From Acidimicrobiales bacterium (GTDB lineage: Bacteria > Actinomycetota > Acidimicrobiia > Acidimicrobiales > GCA-2861595), in the NCBI GenBank assembly GCA_030448025.1, contig JAUJNQ010000004.1, forward strand, positions 338,712 through 377,703: a DNA stretch of 38,992 nt. The letters run 5' to 3'. Of the stretch, positions 24,542 to 33,747 are shown in pieces. The position numbers and the translations under genes are program-made. Below the pieces are notes generated by a model, which was given only the letters and a program-made list of their open reading frames with translations, did no database searches and was not told the DNA's origin. Within the stretch, counting starts at the first letter, position 1. Every line of letters begins with the position of its first letter.

Positions 24542-25498
24542 GTGCGAGTATCAGTCTTGGTTAGAGCGTCAAGGCGTGTGCTTCCGTGGCTCCAAGCGAC
24601 AGTCCCTAAGCTTCTCAAGGAGATCACGCGGCGGACCTTCCCGATCTGGGAACGACTGGGACTACACGTCACGCCGGTTCACTTCTACGAGCCGATCCCG
24701 GATACACGGAGCTTGTCGGATGAGGTGTGGACGGCGCCGTCGGAACTAGTCGGCATCGACATGAACAATGAGAATCAGCTGGCAATGCTTGACGATTTTG
24801 CCACTCGGTTCAAGGGCGAGTACGACGCGTTTCCGAGAGCGGCAACATCGGACCCACGCCAGTATCACCTCGAGAACGGCATGTTCGGGAATGTAGACGG
24901 CGAGATTCTGTATTGCATGATCCGGTCATTCAAGCCTCGTCGGATCATCGAGATCGGTTCCGGGTTTTCCACCCTAGTCGCCGCTCAAGCCATACTGGCC
25001 AACGCCAGGGCCGACCCCGCCTACACGTGCGAGCTCCGCTCTGTGGAGCCGTTTCCATCCGAGACGATTCGCCGGGGTATTCCGGGGCTCTCTGCCCAGT
25101 TGCGTGTCCCGGTGCAGGACGTGCCGCTCTCTGAGTTCCTCCAGCTCGAGGAGAACGACATCCTATTCATCGACTCCAGTCACGTTCTAAAAACCGGGGG
25201 GGACGTCCAGTACGAGTTCTTGGAAATCATCCCTCGCCTGGCCGGTAGAGTCCTGGTGCACGTCCACGACATCTTCCTGCCCGCTGAGTATCCCCGCTCA
25301 TGGGTCATCGAGAAGCACCGGTTCTGGACCGAACAGTACCTCTTGCAGGCCTTCCTAACCTACAACTCAGCATTCGAGGTTCTGTGGGGAGGGAGCTTCA
25401 TGCACCTTAACCATCCGGACGAATTGCAACGCGCCTTCTCCTCCTACGAGGGGGGTCAATGCCGGCCAGGCAGCTTCTGGATGAGACGACGTTCGTAA
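24542..25498 (+). CDS. Class I SAM-dependent methyltransferase family protein
   Basis: This is 318 aa from a GTG. The SAM-binding motif is RRIIEIGSGFSTLVAAQAIL (about residues 130-150), with acidic motif II in CELRSVEPFPSE and ENDILFIDSSHVLKTGGDVQ before VLVHVHDIFLPAEYPRSWV, as in Methyltransf_24-like proteins found in glycan loci. The C-terminal half (YLLQAFLTYNSAFEVLWGG) is typical of that group. The target is probably a sugar or glycan hydroxyl, which is inferred from context. The codon usage and GC are visibly lower than upstream of 24.3 kb. It is a stand-alone gene with 236 bases of non-coding DNA before it. Confidence 0.8.
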   Translation: MRVSVLVRASRRVLPWLQATVPKLLKEITRRTFPIWERLGLHVTPVHFYEPIPDTRSLSDEVWTAPSELVGIDMNNENQLAMLDDFATRFKGEYDAFPRAATSDPRQYHLENGMFGNVDGEILYCMIRSFKPRRIIEIGSGFSTLVAAQAILANARADPAYTCELRSVEPFPSETIRRGIPGLSAQLRVPVQDVPLSEFLQLEENDILFIDSSHVLKTGGDVQYEFLEIIPRLAGRVLVHVHDIFLPAEYPRSWVIEKHRFWTEQYLLQAFLTYNSAFEVLWGGSFMHLNHPDELQRAFSSYEGGQCRPGSFWMRRRS

Positions 25499-25499
25499 G

Positions 25500-25951
25500 G
25501 ACCTTCCGGATCGGCACGGTGGTGCGATTTCGACCGATTGGCCACGACGTGGAGATTTCGGCTCTCCTAACCCTCCTGTGGGCGGGTCGCGACACTCTTC
25601 CCTTGTGATGGTTGGCTGAGAGGACGCTTTCGGGGATCCGCGCGACGCGCACGGACCGCAGCCAAGGTTCACGGCTTCCACACCGAGGGTCCATCGGCGC
25701 CCGCTCCAGGATCTCGGGCTCCTTCCATGGCCTTCGCCAAATCCACACAGGCTCCGGCTCCCTCTCGTTCCTGCTCTCTCGCAGGAGCCCTTCACGACGC
25801 TGCAGACTTCGCTTCACGCTGCGGACCGGCCAGTTGCTCCACCTCGCTTCGACCCCGGCCTCTCAACCGAAGCCGGCGGCTTCACTACCGGGGACCCTGG
25901 CGTCTCCCCGGACCGGACTCTCACCGGCTGGCTATCGAGGGCTTGTCGCTC
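25500..25951 (-). mobile_element. Possible 5' fragment of a group II intron (ribozyme part only)
   Basis: On the minus strand, starting near GAGCGACAAG (about 25951), the sequence runs through GCCAGCCGGTGAGAGTCCGG (25913-25932), a stretch I associate with the 5' domain I of bacterial group II introns. Purine-rich paired segments follow (GGTTGAGAGGCCGGGGTCGA, GTGGAGCAACTGGCCGG). No reverse transcriptase or domain V is visible before the methyltransferase gene, so it would be a truncated remnant. No coding frame here is credible. The assignment is tentative. Confidence 0.35.
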
Positions 25952-26084
25952 GGTTAGGTCATGGCCGCTCCTTCGCAGTGATGGCGTCCGAGCTGCTGGA
26001 CGCACGTGGATCGAGGCTTAAGTTAAGTCGTCGACGGTGAGTATGAGATGCTGTCGTCAACCGGAAAGGGTCTCTCGGCCAGCT

Positions 26085-26906
26085 CTACTGCGCCGCCCGG
26101 GAAAGGATGACGTGGTCCTGGTAACCCGTCGTCTCTGCAGCTCCGCTCCACCAGCCCCTGTCCACACGGGGGATGAGCCCATGCTCCCGGCACCGCGCTG
26201 TCACCCAGCTCTCTTCGTACGCGATGGCCTGCTCAGGTACGGCAGGGTTCTCCACGGCGAACGTGCCATTGCTCGTACCGAACCGGGGAGCCGACGAAGC
26301 CGCCGTGCCGTGCGCAACACGGTGGGCAGCTGCTGGGGTGAGCAGGAACCAGGAGGTGAACGTGCAGCCATCGCGGGACAGAATCCGGGCGATCTCGGAT
26401 AGGTAGTGGTCGACGTCGTTTGGCAGCATGTGGGTAAAGACGGACGTGACGATCACGAAGTCCGCTTCGGCGTCCGCTACCGGCAAGCGCGTGTCACATG
26501 GACGAATGGATCCTCCCGGGTTGTATTGTCCATTGAAGACATCGATATGCTTGAATTTGAAGTGCGGGAACCGAGGTGTGATGGTTTTCGCGCACCACTC
26601 GATGCCGACTTTCACGGGATCGAGTCCCAGGTATGTCCCGGTCGTGAGGTAGCGCGTTAGGGCGACAGCTTTGCGTCCGTCCCCGCTTCCGATGTCGACG
26701 ACGCAGTCGGTCGGACGCAAACCGGCGACGTTGATGAAGTACTCGAGATACTCGCGTCCATTGTTGCGGAACGTCGTGGGGCTTGGGCTTCCCCCATACA
26801 TCATCGAACGTGTCGGCATCATCGGCTCCCGTCGACCCGAAAGGTGTTCCGCCACGTCAAGCAGACGCCGCCCCGCTAGCCGTATTCGTCGCTTCACCGT
26901 TGCCAT
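26085..26906 (-). CDS. Class I SAM-dependent methyltransferase
   Basis: This is 273 aa. Motif I is DCVVDIGSGDGRKAVALTRY (about residues 67-86), followed by YLGLDPVKVGIEWCAKTI, a DADFVIVTSVFTHML-like motif (AEADFVIVTSVFTHMLPNDV) and YLSEIARILSRDGCTFTSWF, as in Methyltransf_11/25 enzymes. The N-terminal basic segment (VKRRIRLAGRRLLDVAEHL) could associate with membrane lipid. It lies opposite to its neighbours between a possible intron remnant and an IS remnant, so it may have been brought in or isolated by them. Substrate unknown; the glycan-locus context suggests sugar modification. Confidence 0.82.
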   Translation of the reverse strand: MATVKRRIRLAGRRLLDVAEHLSGRREPMMPTRSMMYGGSPSPTTFRNNGREYLEYFINVAGLRPTDCVVDIGSGDGRKAVALTRYLTTGTYLGLDPVKVGIEWCAKTITPRFPHFKFKHIDVFNGQYNPGGSIRPCDTRLPVADAEADFVIVTSVFTHMLPNDVDHYLSEIARILSRDGCTFTSWFLLTPAAAHRVAHGTAASSAPRFGTSNGTFAVENPAVPEQAIAYEESWVTARCREHGLIPRVDRGWWSGAAETTGYQDHVILSRAAQ

Positions 26907-27040
26907 GACAGCAGTCCAGCGCGTGCTGCAGCCAGTCGCAAGTGAGGTCCCTCACCTGACCGGTCACCTCGAATAGGAGGTAAGGGCTCGGGCAGCAACT
27001 AGCCGCGCGTAGAGGTGTTGCCGTGGCGTAGTGTTCCTGC

Positions 27041-27487
27041 GTGGAGGTGAGCGAGGAATCGCTGGAGGACTTCTTCTCGTTCATGCTCCCGATCCTCAAT
27101 GAGCGCCAGCGGCGTCTGCTCGCCGGTGCCACCGCGCGCATGTTCGGGCGGGGCGGGGCCACGGTGGTGGCGAGGGCGTCGGGGATGAGTCGCAACACCG
27201 TGATCAACGGCACCAAGGCGGTGAATGCCGGTGAGGGCGCTTCAGAGCGGGTGCGGCGCGAGGGCGGCGGCCGTCCCCGCCTCGTCGACGCTGACCCTGA
27301 GCTGTTGTCCAACCTTGGCGAGACCCTCATCGCCACCGACACCTTGCGTCGGCGCTACCTGCGAACTCCCGGGCGCCTCACCAGATCGGCTCGCAAGCCC
27401 ACCCTGCACCTTCTGAGGCGCTGGCCCTGGGCCGAGCGCTTCAACGCCGCGCTGGCCAAGCTGCGCTCCGTGGTGCTCGCCATCTGA
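27041..27487 (+). pseudogene. ISAzo13-type transposase N-terminal remnant
   Basis: The first roughly 90 residues match the N-terminal DNA-binding part of ISAzo13-family DDE transposases: LNERQRRLLAGATARMFGRG, GATVVARASGMSRNTVINGT, RVRREGGGRPRLVDADPELL. After about 27320 the similarity stops, and the rest (RRRYLRTPGRLTRSARK and on) does not look like the expected RWTCKSTRKLA continuation in this frame. The DDE catalytic domain is absent, so it is dead. It separates two parts of the glycan locus. Confidence 0.7.
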
Positions 27488-28004
27488 CGAAGTGGAGAGG
27501 ACGGCGGCCACCAAGGTCGACCCGTTGAAGACCACCAGCGCCAGAGTCACCCGAAGGCCTTGACTGCCTCCGCCCGCTCAGCGGCTCGAGCTGGTCGTTG
27601 TTGCCCTCTCCGCTGTCGTCACCCATTCGGGATCAGTTGCGTCCCAACACGGCGGTCGGTCGAACCCGATCGGTGGATTCGGGCTAAGGCCACCACCGTG
27701 TATGAATGCGACAGCTGCGGCGTGCGCTCCATCGGCCACCAGAGATGTGACGACTGCAACACCTGGTGTCGGCGCATCGGCCGCGGCGTTCCTGCCCCAG
27801 CTGTGATGAGCCCGTGGCCGTGGCCGACATCACCAGCAACGACCAACTTGTGGGGGGCACCCACCGGTGACCATCCACCGACTACCTTGCCGACCACTAA
27901 CCCAAACCTCCACGGTTTGGGGGGAAGCCCAGTTCGGCGACCGCAAGCCGTATTTCGGAGGTCCGGCATCCATCACGCCGGCCTCCCCTGACCTTAAGGA
28001 AACA
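27488..28004 (+). other. Decayed region with a zinc-ribbon coding remnant
   Basis: Within this gap, 27671-27836 reads RWIRAKATTVYECDSCGVRS, IGHQRCDDCNTWCRRIGRGV, then in another frame CPSCDEPVAVADI. Three CxxC pairs suggest a zinc ribbon. It resembles the C-terminal zinc ribbon of some transposon or plasmid proteins, but I cannot name the family. One frameshift lies in the CCTGCCCC stretch near 27795. The last 120 bases lead into the polymerase gene with AAGGAA as its ribosome site. Confidence 0.5.
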
Positions 28005-29231
28005 ATGTCCGTAGCTGTCGACAGCTCCTTGCGCACGACCGCCCCATACTCGCCCAGCGTAGCGAACTGGATCCGAGCAGCCGTGCTCGGTTCGGCACTA
28101 CTGGTGCCTTCGCTGCCAGCAGGAATCGCCTCATTCGATCCGTTTCTCGCCGTTTTCTGCATGGTCGCCATCACCAGAGTCCTACCGCGCCATCCGCTTG
28201 GTCCTCGTATCGTGCGTACCACCCTCCCTTGGATCTGGCTGGTGACCCTTGCCTCGCTCGCTGCGGGTTCACTCTTTGGCCTAGGGCTTCCCGCATGGAC
28301 CCTGACAACGCTCCTCAGAGATGCCTTCTTGCTACTACTTTTCTTCGCCGTGTTCGGCGCTTCCTTGGTGTATCAACCCCGAGTGCGCGGGACAGTTCAT
28401 CTCGTAATTACGGTTTCCGCTTTAGTAATTCTTATACAGGGCGGTTATCGGCCGTCTGGATGGTTCGGAAATACCAATATCGCTGCGCATTTCTTCGCTA
28501 CGGGTGCGCTCAGTCTGCTGCTCACTAGTTCTCGGACCAGATCCGCTGACCTCCTTACCATGCTGCTAGCCACCGCTGCTATCCTGCGTACCGGTTCGTT
28601 CGGATCTATGGCCATGCTGTCCGCAGGGTTTGTGTACTTCTTTCTCCAGCGCGTTCGCGTTTCGAGAGACTGGGCTCTGCGAGTGCTCTTGGCGCTCGCG
28701 GTCGCATCTCTCTTGGTTCTGGGCTGGTTCTCGTACGAGAAGGTCGACATCAGTGGCGGCAATCAAGAGAACAACGCCCAGCGGTTCGAGAGAAGTGGAA
28801 GCCTGCGAACCGAAATCTGGACGTCCTCCCTAAAACTTGTCCCTGAGCACCCCTTTGGTGTCGGACCGTACGGGGTGGTAAGCCGACAATTATCAGCCGA
28901 CGGGCTAGAGGTTCATAATGACTACTTGGGCTATCTTGTGGAGCGTGGAGCGTTAGGTCTCCTGGGTCTGCTCGGTCTGGGGGCGACGTTTTGGCGCCGT
29001 GCACCTCCCGGCGGAGCTACGCGCGGTCTCCTCTGTGCAATTGCGGTTGGTGGCGTGTTCCGCGAAACACTGCACTTTCGGCACCTCTGGATCTTCTTGG
29101 CGCTCTGCTTGGCGTGGGACCTCAGCCGTGGCGATCGATTCGGCCCCCTTCAATCACACACCACCCGTCAGGGTAGTGAGACTGTTGGGGTCTTCGGCAT
29201 AAAACAGTCACTCGAAATTCGCTCATCGTGA
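28005..29231 (+). CDS. O-antigen ligase/polymerase family membrane protein (Wzy/WaaL-like)
   Basis: This is 408 aa from the ATG at 28005, chosen for the AAGGAA just upstream and because earlier in-frame residues look non-coding. It has ten or more hydrophobic segments from about residue 20 (WIRAAVLGSALLVPSLPAGI) to the C-terminus. The large periplasmic loop is followed by LVPEHPFGVGPYGVVSRQLS and VHNDYLGYLVERGALGLLGL, the Wzy_C signature (HNxxLxxxxExG). It polymerises or ligates lipid-linked glycan repeat units at the outer membrane face of the cytoplasmic membrane. Next to Wzx and a later Wzz start it fits a Wzy polymerase better than a ligase, but sequence alone cannot decide. Confidence 0.88.
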   Translation: MSVAVDSSLRTTAPYSPSVANWIRAAVLGSALLVPSLPAGIASFDPFLAVFCMVAITRVLPRHPLGPRIVRTTLPWIWLVTLASLAAGSLFGLGLPAWTLTTLLRDAFLLLLFFAVFGASLVYQPRVRGTVHLVITVSALVILIQGGYRPSGWFGNTNIAAHFFATGALSLLLTSSRTRSADLLTMLLATAAILRTGSFGSMAMLSAGFVYFFLQRVRVSRDWALRVLLALAVASLLVLGWFSYEKVDISGGNQENNAQRFERSGSLRTEIWTSSLKLVPEHPFGVGPYGVVSRQLSADGLEVHNDYLGYLVERGALGLLGLLGLGATFWRRAPPGGATRGLLCAIAVGGVFRETLHFRHLWIFLALCLAWDLSRGDRFGPLQSHTTRQGSETVGVFGIKQSLEIRSS

Positions 29232-29504
29232 TCGCCTGCCCTTGCTCATACTCCAGCTCGAAGAGGCCGACTCCCTTGAACCGGAGCCTCGGTAGGCTCC
29301 GAAGGCCACTGCTGACACCGCGGAGTTCGGAGCTACCAATCAAAGAACGGACTGCAGACCGGCGCCAAGATCGACCGATCAAGGATAACTAAATGTGCGG
29401 GCAAGCAAGTGACCGGTTTGAGAGAGAGGTTGATGGTAGGGCCGGGATGATGGGGAGCGGACGGACGGTCGGATGCTTGCTTCCGAGAGAAGAGACTGCA
29501 CAGG

Positions 29505-30890
29505 GTGACAATGGCCCGTAGACGCAGCAATGGCACGCCAGATCGCGACCTTGGATATGTGCGCCGCCGAGCACGTCAAGACCTGTTCTTTGCGTTCTCG
29601 GCACAGGTGACTACCTCAGTCTTGACGCTCCCTGCCGCGATCTTGATCGCTCGGCTGGCGGGCCCCGCGGGTAAGGGAGTGCTCGCTACAGTCACGACCG
29701 TAGCGAATTATGCCGTCCTCCTGACGGCGATCGGTCTCGACACGGCTCTCGTACATTTTGCGGCCCGCCGCTTATTCACACCAAGTGTGCTCACTCGAAC
29801 GGGACTTATCTGGTCGGGTACTGCCGGCGTCGCCGCGTACTTCGCCAGCATTGCTGCATATGCGGTGGGCTTTGACAGTGGAGGCCTCCTTATTTGGATA
29901 GCCATAGCACTGGCTCAGATCCCTATTCTCTTGGCTTCAAGTCTCCTCTTGGCCGTGATGCGCGGGGTAGGCAGAATCCGGGAGGCGTCAGCCGTGACGG
30001 CGGCGGGCGGCGCCGTTCGGTTGCTCTTGGCCATAATCGCGGTTGCTTTCCGAGCTGAGCTACCCCTCCTCTTGATATTCAATCTCCTGGGCGTTCTGGG
30101 GCTCGGCCTCGGCTCCTGGTTGGTCGTCCGACGGGCCGGGCTCACCAGGCATGTCGAGGGTGTCCGCTGTTCGGCCCTTCCCTCGCTTCTCCGCTTCGGA
30201 GCGCGCGTGCAAGTTGGCGGTATCCTCCAAGGCTTCAACTACCGTCTGGATTTGCTGTTGGTCGCGGCGATGCTCGGGGCAAGTTCTGTGGGCCAGTACT
30301 CGACCGCAGTTCTCGTAGCAGAGTTTCTCTGGATTGCGCCGGCAGTAACCGGAGCAGTTTTGCAGGAACGGATCGCCGCTGAGCCGAATGCTGGCCGCTC
30401 ACTCACACCGACGGCGGCTCGGATCACATCATTCCTCTTGGGGTGCGCCGTAGCAGCCCTCTTTCTTGTCAGCGAGCCACTGGTCGTCCTCCTCTTCGGA
30501 CCGGCCTTCCGACCGGCGGCGGAGGCCATCCGCGGGTTGCTTCCGGGTATCTGGGCGTTGGGCCTCTGGAAGGTTCTCATCAACGATCTCATCGGGCGCG
30601 GGTTTCCTGGGGCGCAAACCCTGTCAGCCGGTGCGGCAGCCGCTGCGACCGTGTTACTCGATATCCTGCTAATCCCCAAGCACGGCATCGTGGGGGCCTC
30701 ACTTGCTTCGTCACTCGCGTATATGTGTGCTCTGTTGGTAGCGCTCAGTGCCTATAGTCGCTTGGTTGGTGTTGGTGCGAGGGAATTGCTTGTACCTCGA
30801 CTCGGCGATCTTTTTATATTTCTTCTTGAGCTTAGGCAGATGTGGGGGAAGACGGATGGTTATAGCACCGGACCCCCGGGGTCGGAATGA
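29505..30890 (+). CDS. Wzx-type polysaccharide flippase (MATE/MOP superfamily)
   Basis: This is 461 aa from a GTG at 29505 (ATG two codons later). About 12-14 hydrophobic segments start with FFAFSAQVTTSVLTLPAAIL and include ARLAGPAGKGVLATVTTVAN, FGARVQVGGILQGFNYRLDL, GASSVGQYSTAVLVAEFLWI and PKHGIVGASLASSLAYMCAL. This pattern is typical of polysaccharide biosynthesis exporters that flip undecaprenyl-linked oligosaccharides. The stop overlaps the next gene start by 4 bases (ATGA), so the two are co-translated. The 273 bases upstream (29232-29504) show no gene. Confidence 0.9.
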   Translation: MTMARRRSNGTPDRDLGYVRRRARQDLFFAFSAQVTTSVLTLPAAILIARLAGPAGKGVLATVTTVANYAVLLTAIGLDTALVHFAARRLFTPSVLTRTGLIWSGTAGVAAYFASIAAYAVGFDSGGLLIWIAIALAQIPILLASSLLLAVMRGVGRIREASAVTAAGGAVRLLLAIIAVAFRAELPLLLIFNLLGVLGLGLGSWLVVRRAGLTRHVEGVRCSALPSLLRFGARVQVGGILQGFNYRLDLLLVAAMLGASSVGQYSTAVLVAEFLWIAPAVTGAVLQERIAAEPNAGRSLTPTAARITSFLLGCAVAALFLVSEPLVVLLFGPAFRPAAEAIRGLLPGIWALGLWKVLINDLIGRGFPGAQTLSAGAAAAATVLLDILLIPKHGIVGASLASSLAYMCALLVALSAYSRLVGVGARELLVPRLGDLFIFLLELRQMWGKTDGYSTGPPGSE

Positions 30891-31690
30891 GGCGCAACCT
30901 CCACGATACTCTTAGTTCCTCCCGGACTTTGGTCGTAGTTCCAATCGCGACTGGACTACTAGCTCTTATAGCTGAGATAGACGTGTTACGGCCGATCCTT
31001 CTTCCGATCCTAGTGGCGATAGCGACTGGGCTGTTGCTAGCTGTTTACCGGCAGGCCAGTGCGACCCATCAAGAGGCCGTCCGGCTCCACCGCGATGTTA
31101 CCCACCTATGGTGCCTCACCCCACTCGTCTCCAATGAGTACACGCCACTACCTGCGCTTGGAGGGGCGGCTCTCAGTCCGGCCGCCGCCCACCAACTTAT
31201 TACGGCCTACATGACCTATCGGCCAACCACGTTGGTCGAACTGGGACCGGGCGCATCAACAATCCTACTAGTCGTCGCTTGCCGCCGTGCTTGCTTGTCC
31301 ACGCGCTTCTATGGGGTTGAGCACGACGAGCGCTACTTAACTGCCCTGCGGCAAGTACTTCACCGTTTGGACGCTTCAAACGTTCATCTTGTGCACGCTC
31401 CGCTTTCCGATGGCGGCTGGTATGACGAAAAGATCGTGGCGGCCGAAGTTCCAGACCAGGTCGACTTTCTCGTAGTGGATGGTCCGCCCAACGTTCAGGG
31501 ACGAGGAGCAAGAAGGCGGGGCTTCTCTTCCCTGCAACACCGACTCGCCCCCGGCGCCATCGTCCTTGTCGACGATACCAACCGCCGTGACGAACGGGCG
31601 ATGGTCGAGGGTTGGCTCTCTACCGAGGCCGACTTGAGACTCGTGTTCGATGGCGGAGATTTCATGCTTCTCCGACTATTGCGTCACTGA
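30887..31690 (+). CDS. Membrane-anchored class I SAM methyltransferase-like protein
   Basis: This is 267 aa. Two N-terminal hydrophobic segments (TLVVVPIATGLLALIAEIDV and ILLPILVAIATGLLLAVY) anchor it, then PTTLVELGPGASTILLVVAC (SAM motif I, about residues 110-130), FYGVEHDERYLTALRQVLHR, DQVDFLVVDGPPNVQGRGAR and GAIVLVDDTNRRDERAMVEG follow. This resembles class I methyltransferases of glycan loci. Coupling to Wzx by a 4-base overlap suggests it modifies the lipid-linked unit at the membrane. Its last 7 bases overlap the convergent glycosyltransferase gene. Confidence 0.78.
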   Translation: MRRNLHDTLSSSRTLVVVPIATGLLALIAEIDVLRPILLPILVAIATGLLLAVYRQASATHQEAVRLHRDVTHLWCLTPLVSNEYTPLPALGGAALSPAAAHQLITAYMTYRPTTLVELGPGASTILLVVACRRACLSTRFYGVEHDERYLTALRQVLHRLDASNVHLVHAPLSDGGWYDEKIVAAEVPDQVDFLVVDGPPNVQGRGARRRGFSSLQHRLAPGAIVLVDDTNRRDERAMVEGWLSTEADLRLVFDGGDFMLLRLLRH

Positions 31691-32748
31691 CCCAGCACCC
31701 AGTTCCACCATCGCCTAGCCGCTCGTTCCGGATCGAAGTTCTCGAGCGCCAGTCGGCGGATGCGCGTCTGGTCGGTCCGAAATGGATGCCTGATGTCCGA
31801 GACGACTCGGTCCATCTCACGCGCCAAAGCCACGGTGTCGAAAGGCCGAACCATCACTCCTGACAGCCTCAACACTGTGTCCCGATACCCGTCGTGATCC
31901 CAAGCGATGGTTCCCATACCCGCCAGGGCTGCCTCAACGACGGTTCGACCAAACGGTTCGCTTCTCGAAAGACCCAGGAGAACGTCTCCATAGCGCTCGA
32001 GCTTGCTTGGGAGGTCCTCTACTCGGCCTAGTCTTAAGATCTTCGCGTCTTCGCGCCGCCCGATGCGCGCACCTAGGATCACGAGCCGTGCCAGGTCCCG
32101 TTGCCGCATTCTCTGAAAGGCTTCCTCAGCGAGATCCTCGCCCTTCACAAGACCGCCGCCTGCGACGAGGAACCTGATCTCGTCACCAGTCGCCGGCACG
32201 ACGGAAGGAATCGCTCGGGCGACGATGTTGTCGAAGCGGTCGACTTGGCACCTAAGCGCAGACGACCATTGCCCAGCCTGCTGCGTCCCCACACAGGCGA
32301 GCCTCCCACCACGCTTGACGATGGCGAGCAGGAGAAGGCGACGGACCATTCCCCGAAACCCACTGAGCCAAGAGAAGGGTTCACGGATAATGACTCGAAC
32401 GGGGCCCGGCCATACAGCGGCGCGGCCCAAGCCAGCCTCATGTTCGCTGCTATTGACGAGCAGAATCGACGTTGCCTCACCCGCGGTTGCTCCCCAGGTG
32501 TTCACCGCGAGCCTAAGCTCTTCAGTCAGGCGCCGCATATTGAGCCCCCGCGTCGAAGGACCAGGGATCACGCGGAGGCAGTCACTCGCCTCTCTATAGG
32601 CGTCGACGAGAGGACCGCCCCCGATTAGTAAGACATCAGCCCTCACGCTCGTAGGTCGATGCTCAAGTAGGGCCAGTAGCGACCGGGGTGCGCCAGTGGC
32701 GTGGGCACCGTTGCCGACCGCTATGATATGCGGGCTTCTCTTAGCCAT
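31684..32748 (-). CDS. GT4-type glycosyltransferase
   Basis: This is 354 aa with the GT-B layout. An N-terminal domain (HIIAVGNGAHATGAPRSLLA, LLIGGGPLVDAYREAS) precedes a C-terminal nucleotide-sugar domain with FLVAGGGLVKGEDLAEEAF, LVILGARIGRREDAKIL and YGDVLLGLSRSEPFGRTVVE, containing the family EPFGRTVVEAxxxG donor-binding motif. It is a retaining glycosyltransferase in glycan repeat-unit assembly; donor and acceptor are not readable. The start overlaps the end of the GT2 gene by 28 bases, so the two form a minus-strand pair. Confidence 0.85.
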   Translation of the reverse strand: MAKRSPHIIAVGNGAHATGAPRSLLALLEHRPTSVRADVLLIGGGPLVDAYREASDCLRVIPGPSTRGLNMRRLTEELRLAVNTWGATAGEATSILLVNSSEHEAGLGRAAVWPGPVRVIIREPFSWLSGFRGMVRRLLLLAIVKRGGRLACVGTQQAGQWSSALRCQVDRFDNIVARAIPSVVPATGDEIRFLVAGGGLVKGEDLAEEAFQRMRQRDLARLVILGARIGRREDAKILRLGRVEDLPSKLERYGDVLLGLSRSEPFGRTVVEAALAGMGTIAWDHDGYRDTVLRLSGVMVRPFDTVALAREMDRVVSDIRHPFRTDQTRIRRLALENFDPERAARRWWNWVLGQ

Positions 32749-33653
32749 AAGAGCGCTGCTTCGTCCCGAGCAATCTGTGATTGTTGTTTCGCTAGCCGGG
32801 CCACGCTGAGGCGGAGACGCAACACGATAGGCAGGAGGCGCACATACCGTCTGGCGGTTCGCAGATCGCGATGCTTCTCCAATAGAAGGGCGTGAGCTCG
32901 CCGCGCCTCGCGGCCCTTTATCCGGAGAACTTCGTTCGGAGGGCTGTCACCACCGCTTCCACGGCCGCTTCGGTGGGTTACGGACACCTCCGGGGTGTAC
33001 ACGAGTTCGCAACCGGCCTGGCGGAGTCTGAGGCTCAGATCCACGTCTTCACCATAGAGAAAGAATTGCTCATCAAATCCGCCGATCGCCCAAAACATCC
33101 TTCGAGGAACGAGAACACAGGCTCCGGACAGAATCTCCACCCGCTCTGCCGAGACGGGCAGGCAGCGCGCCCCCAGCCCCAGCAAGCGGCCGACGTGAAG
33201 TTCCCGAAGGAGCAGGGTAGCTGCGGAAAGATACGTATCCATCTTCACGGACTGCTCCGGCAGTCCGTCGGGCAGCTGCACCGCCGGGCCAACGGCCCGT
33301 GACGGGCCAGCGAAACGGACGAGCTGCTCGACGAGATCGTTCGGACAGCAGATGTCCGGATTGACGAAAAGCAGATACTGCGTCGTTGCTCGCACGGCGC
33401 CAGCGTTGCAAGCCGCCGCAAACCCCCGATTGCCGCCCAAGTGGAGGATCGACGCTCCGGTCTCCCCAATCCCCTCTGCAACCGTATCGGGAATCGGCGA
33501 GTTGGCTACGACGACCGTCTCCACCGAGGGTACTGTCTGCGCAGCCAACGAACGTACACAATCAAGGATCGTCGCGGACGATTCGTGGTAGACGATGACA
33601 GCGGCGACGGAGGGAGGCACCCACGACTCCTGAACGCATTCAGGATCGACCAT
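32721..33653 (-). CDS. GT2-family glycosyltransferase (WbbL/rhamnosyltransferase-like)
   Basis: This is about 310 aa from the ATG at 33653; an ATG at 33749 would extend it by 32 residues into the divergent gene. GT-A motifs are VAAVIVYHESSATILDCVRS, VETVVVANSPIPD, LGGNRGFAAACNAGAVRATT, LLFVNPDICCPNDLVEQLV (DxD-like NPD), FDEQFFLYGEDVDLSLRLRQ and TPEVSVTHRSGRGSGG. This set is typical of inverting rhamnosyl- or galactofuranosyltransferase-like enzymes. The C-terminal basic helix may touch the membrane. It is translated just ahead of the GT4 gene. Confidence 0.88.
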   Translation of the reverse strand: MVDPECVQESWVPPSVAAVIVYHESSATILDCVRSLAAQTVPSVETVVVANSPIPDTVAEGIGETGASILHLGGNRGFAAACNAGAVRATTQYLLFVNPDICCPNDLVEQLVRFAGPSRAVGPAVQLPDGLPEQSVKMDTYLSAATLLLRELHVGRLLGLGARCLPVSAERVEILSGACVLVPRRMFWAIGGFDEQFFLYGEDVDLSLRLRQAGCELVYTPEVSVTHRSGRGSGGDSPPNEVLRIKGREARRAHALLLEKHRDLRTARRYVRLLPIVLRLRLSVARLAKQQSQIARDEAALLWLREARIS

Positions 33654-33747
33654 GTCGCGGTGCCGGGACAAGCGGTCAGGGTAGCCTACGCGGAGCTCGG
33701 CGGGCCGAAGGCAAAGATGGCTCTCGCCCGCCTTTCCAAGCGACCCC

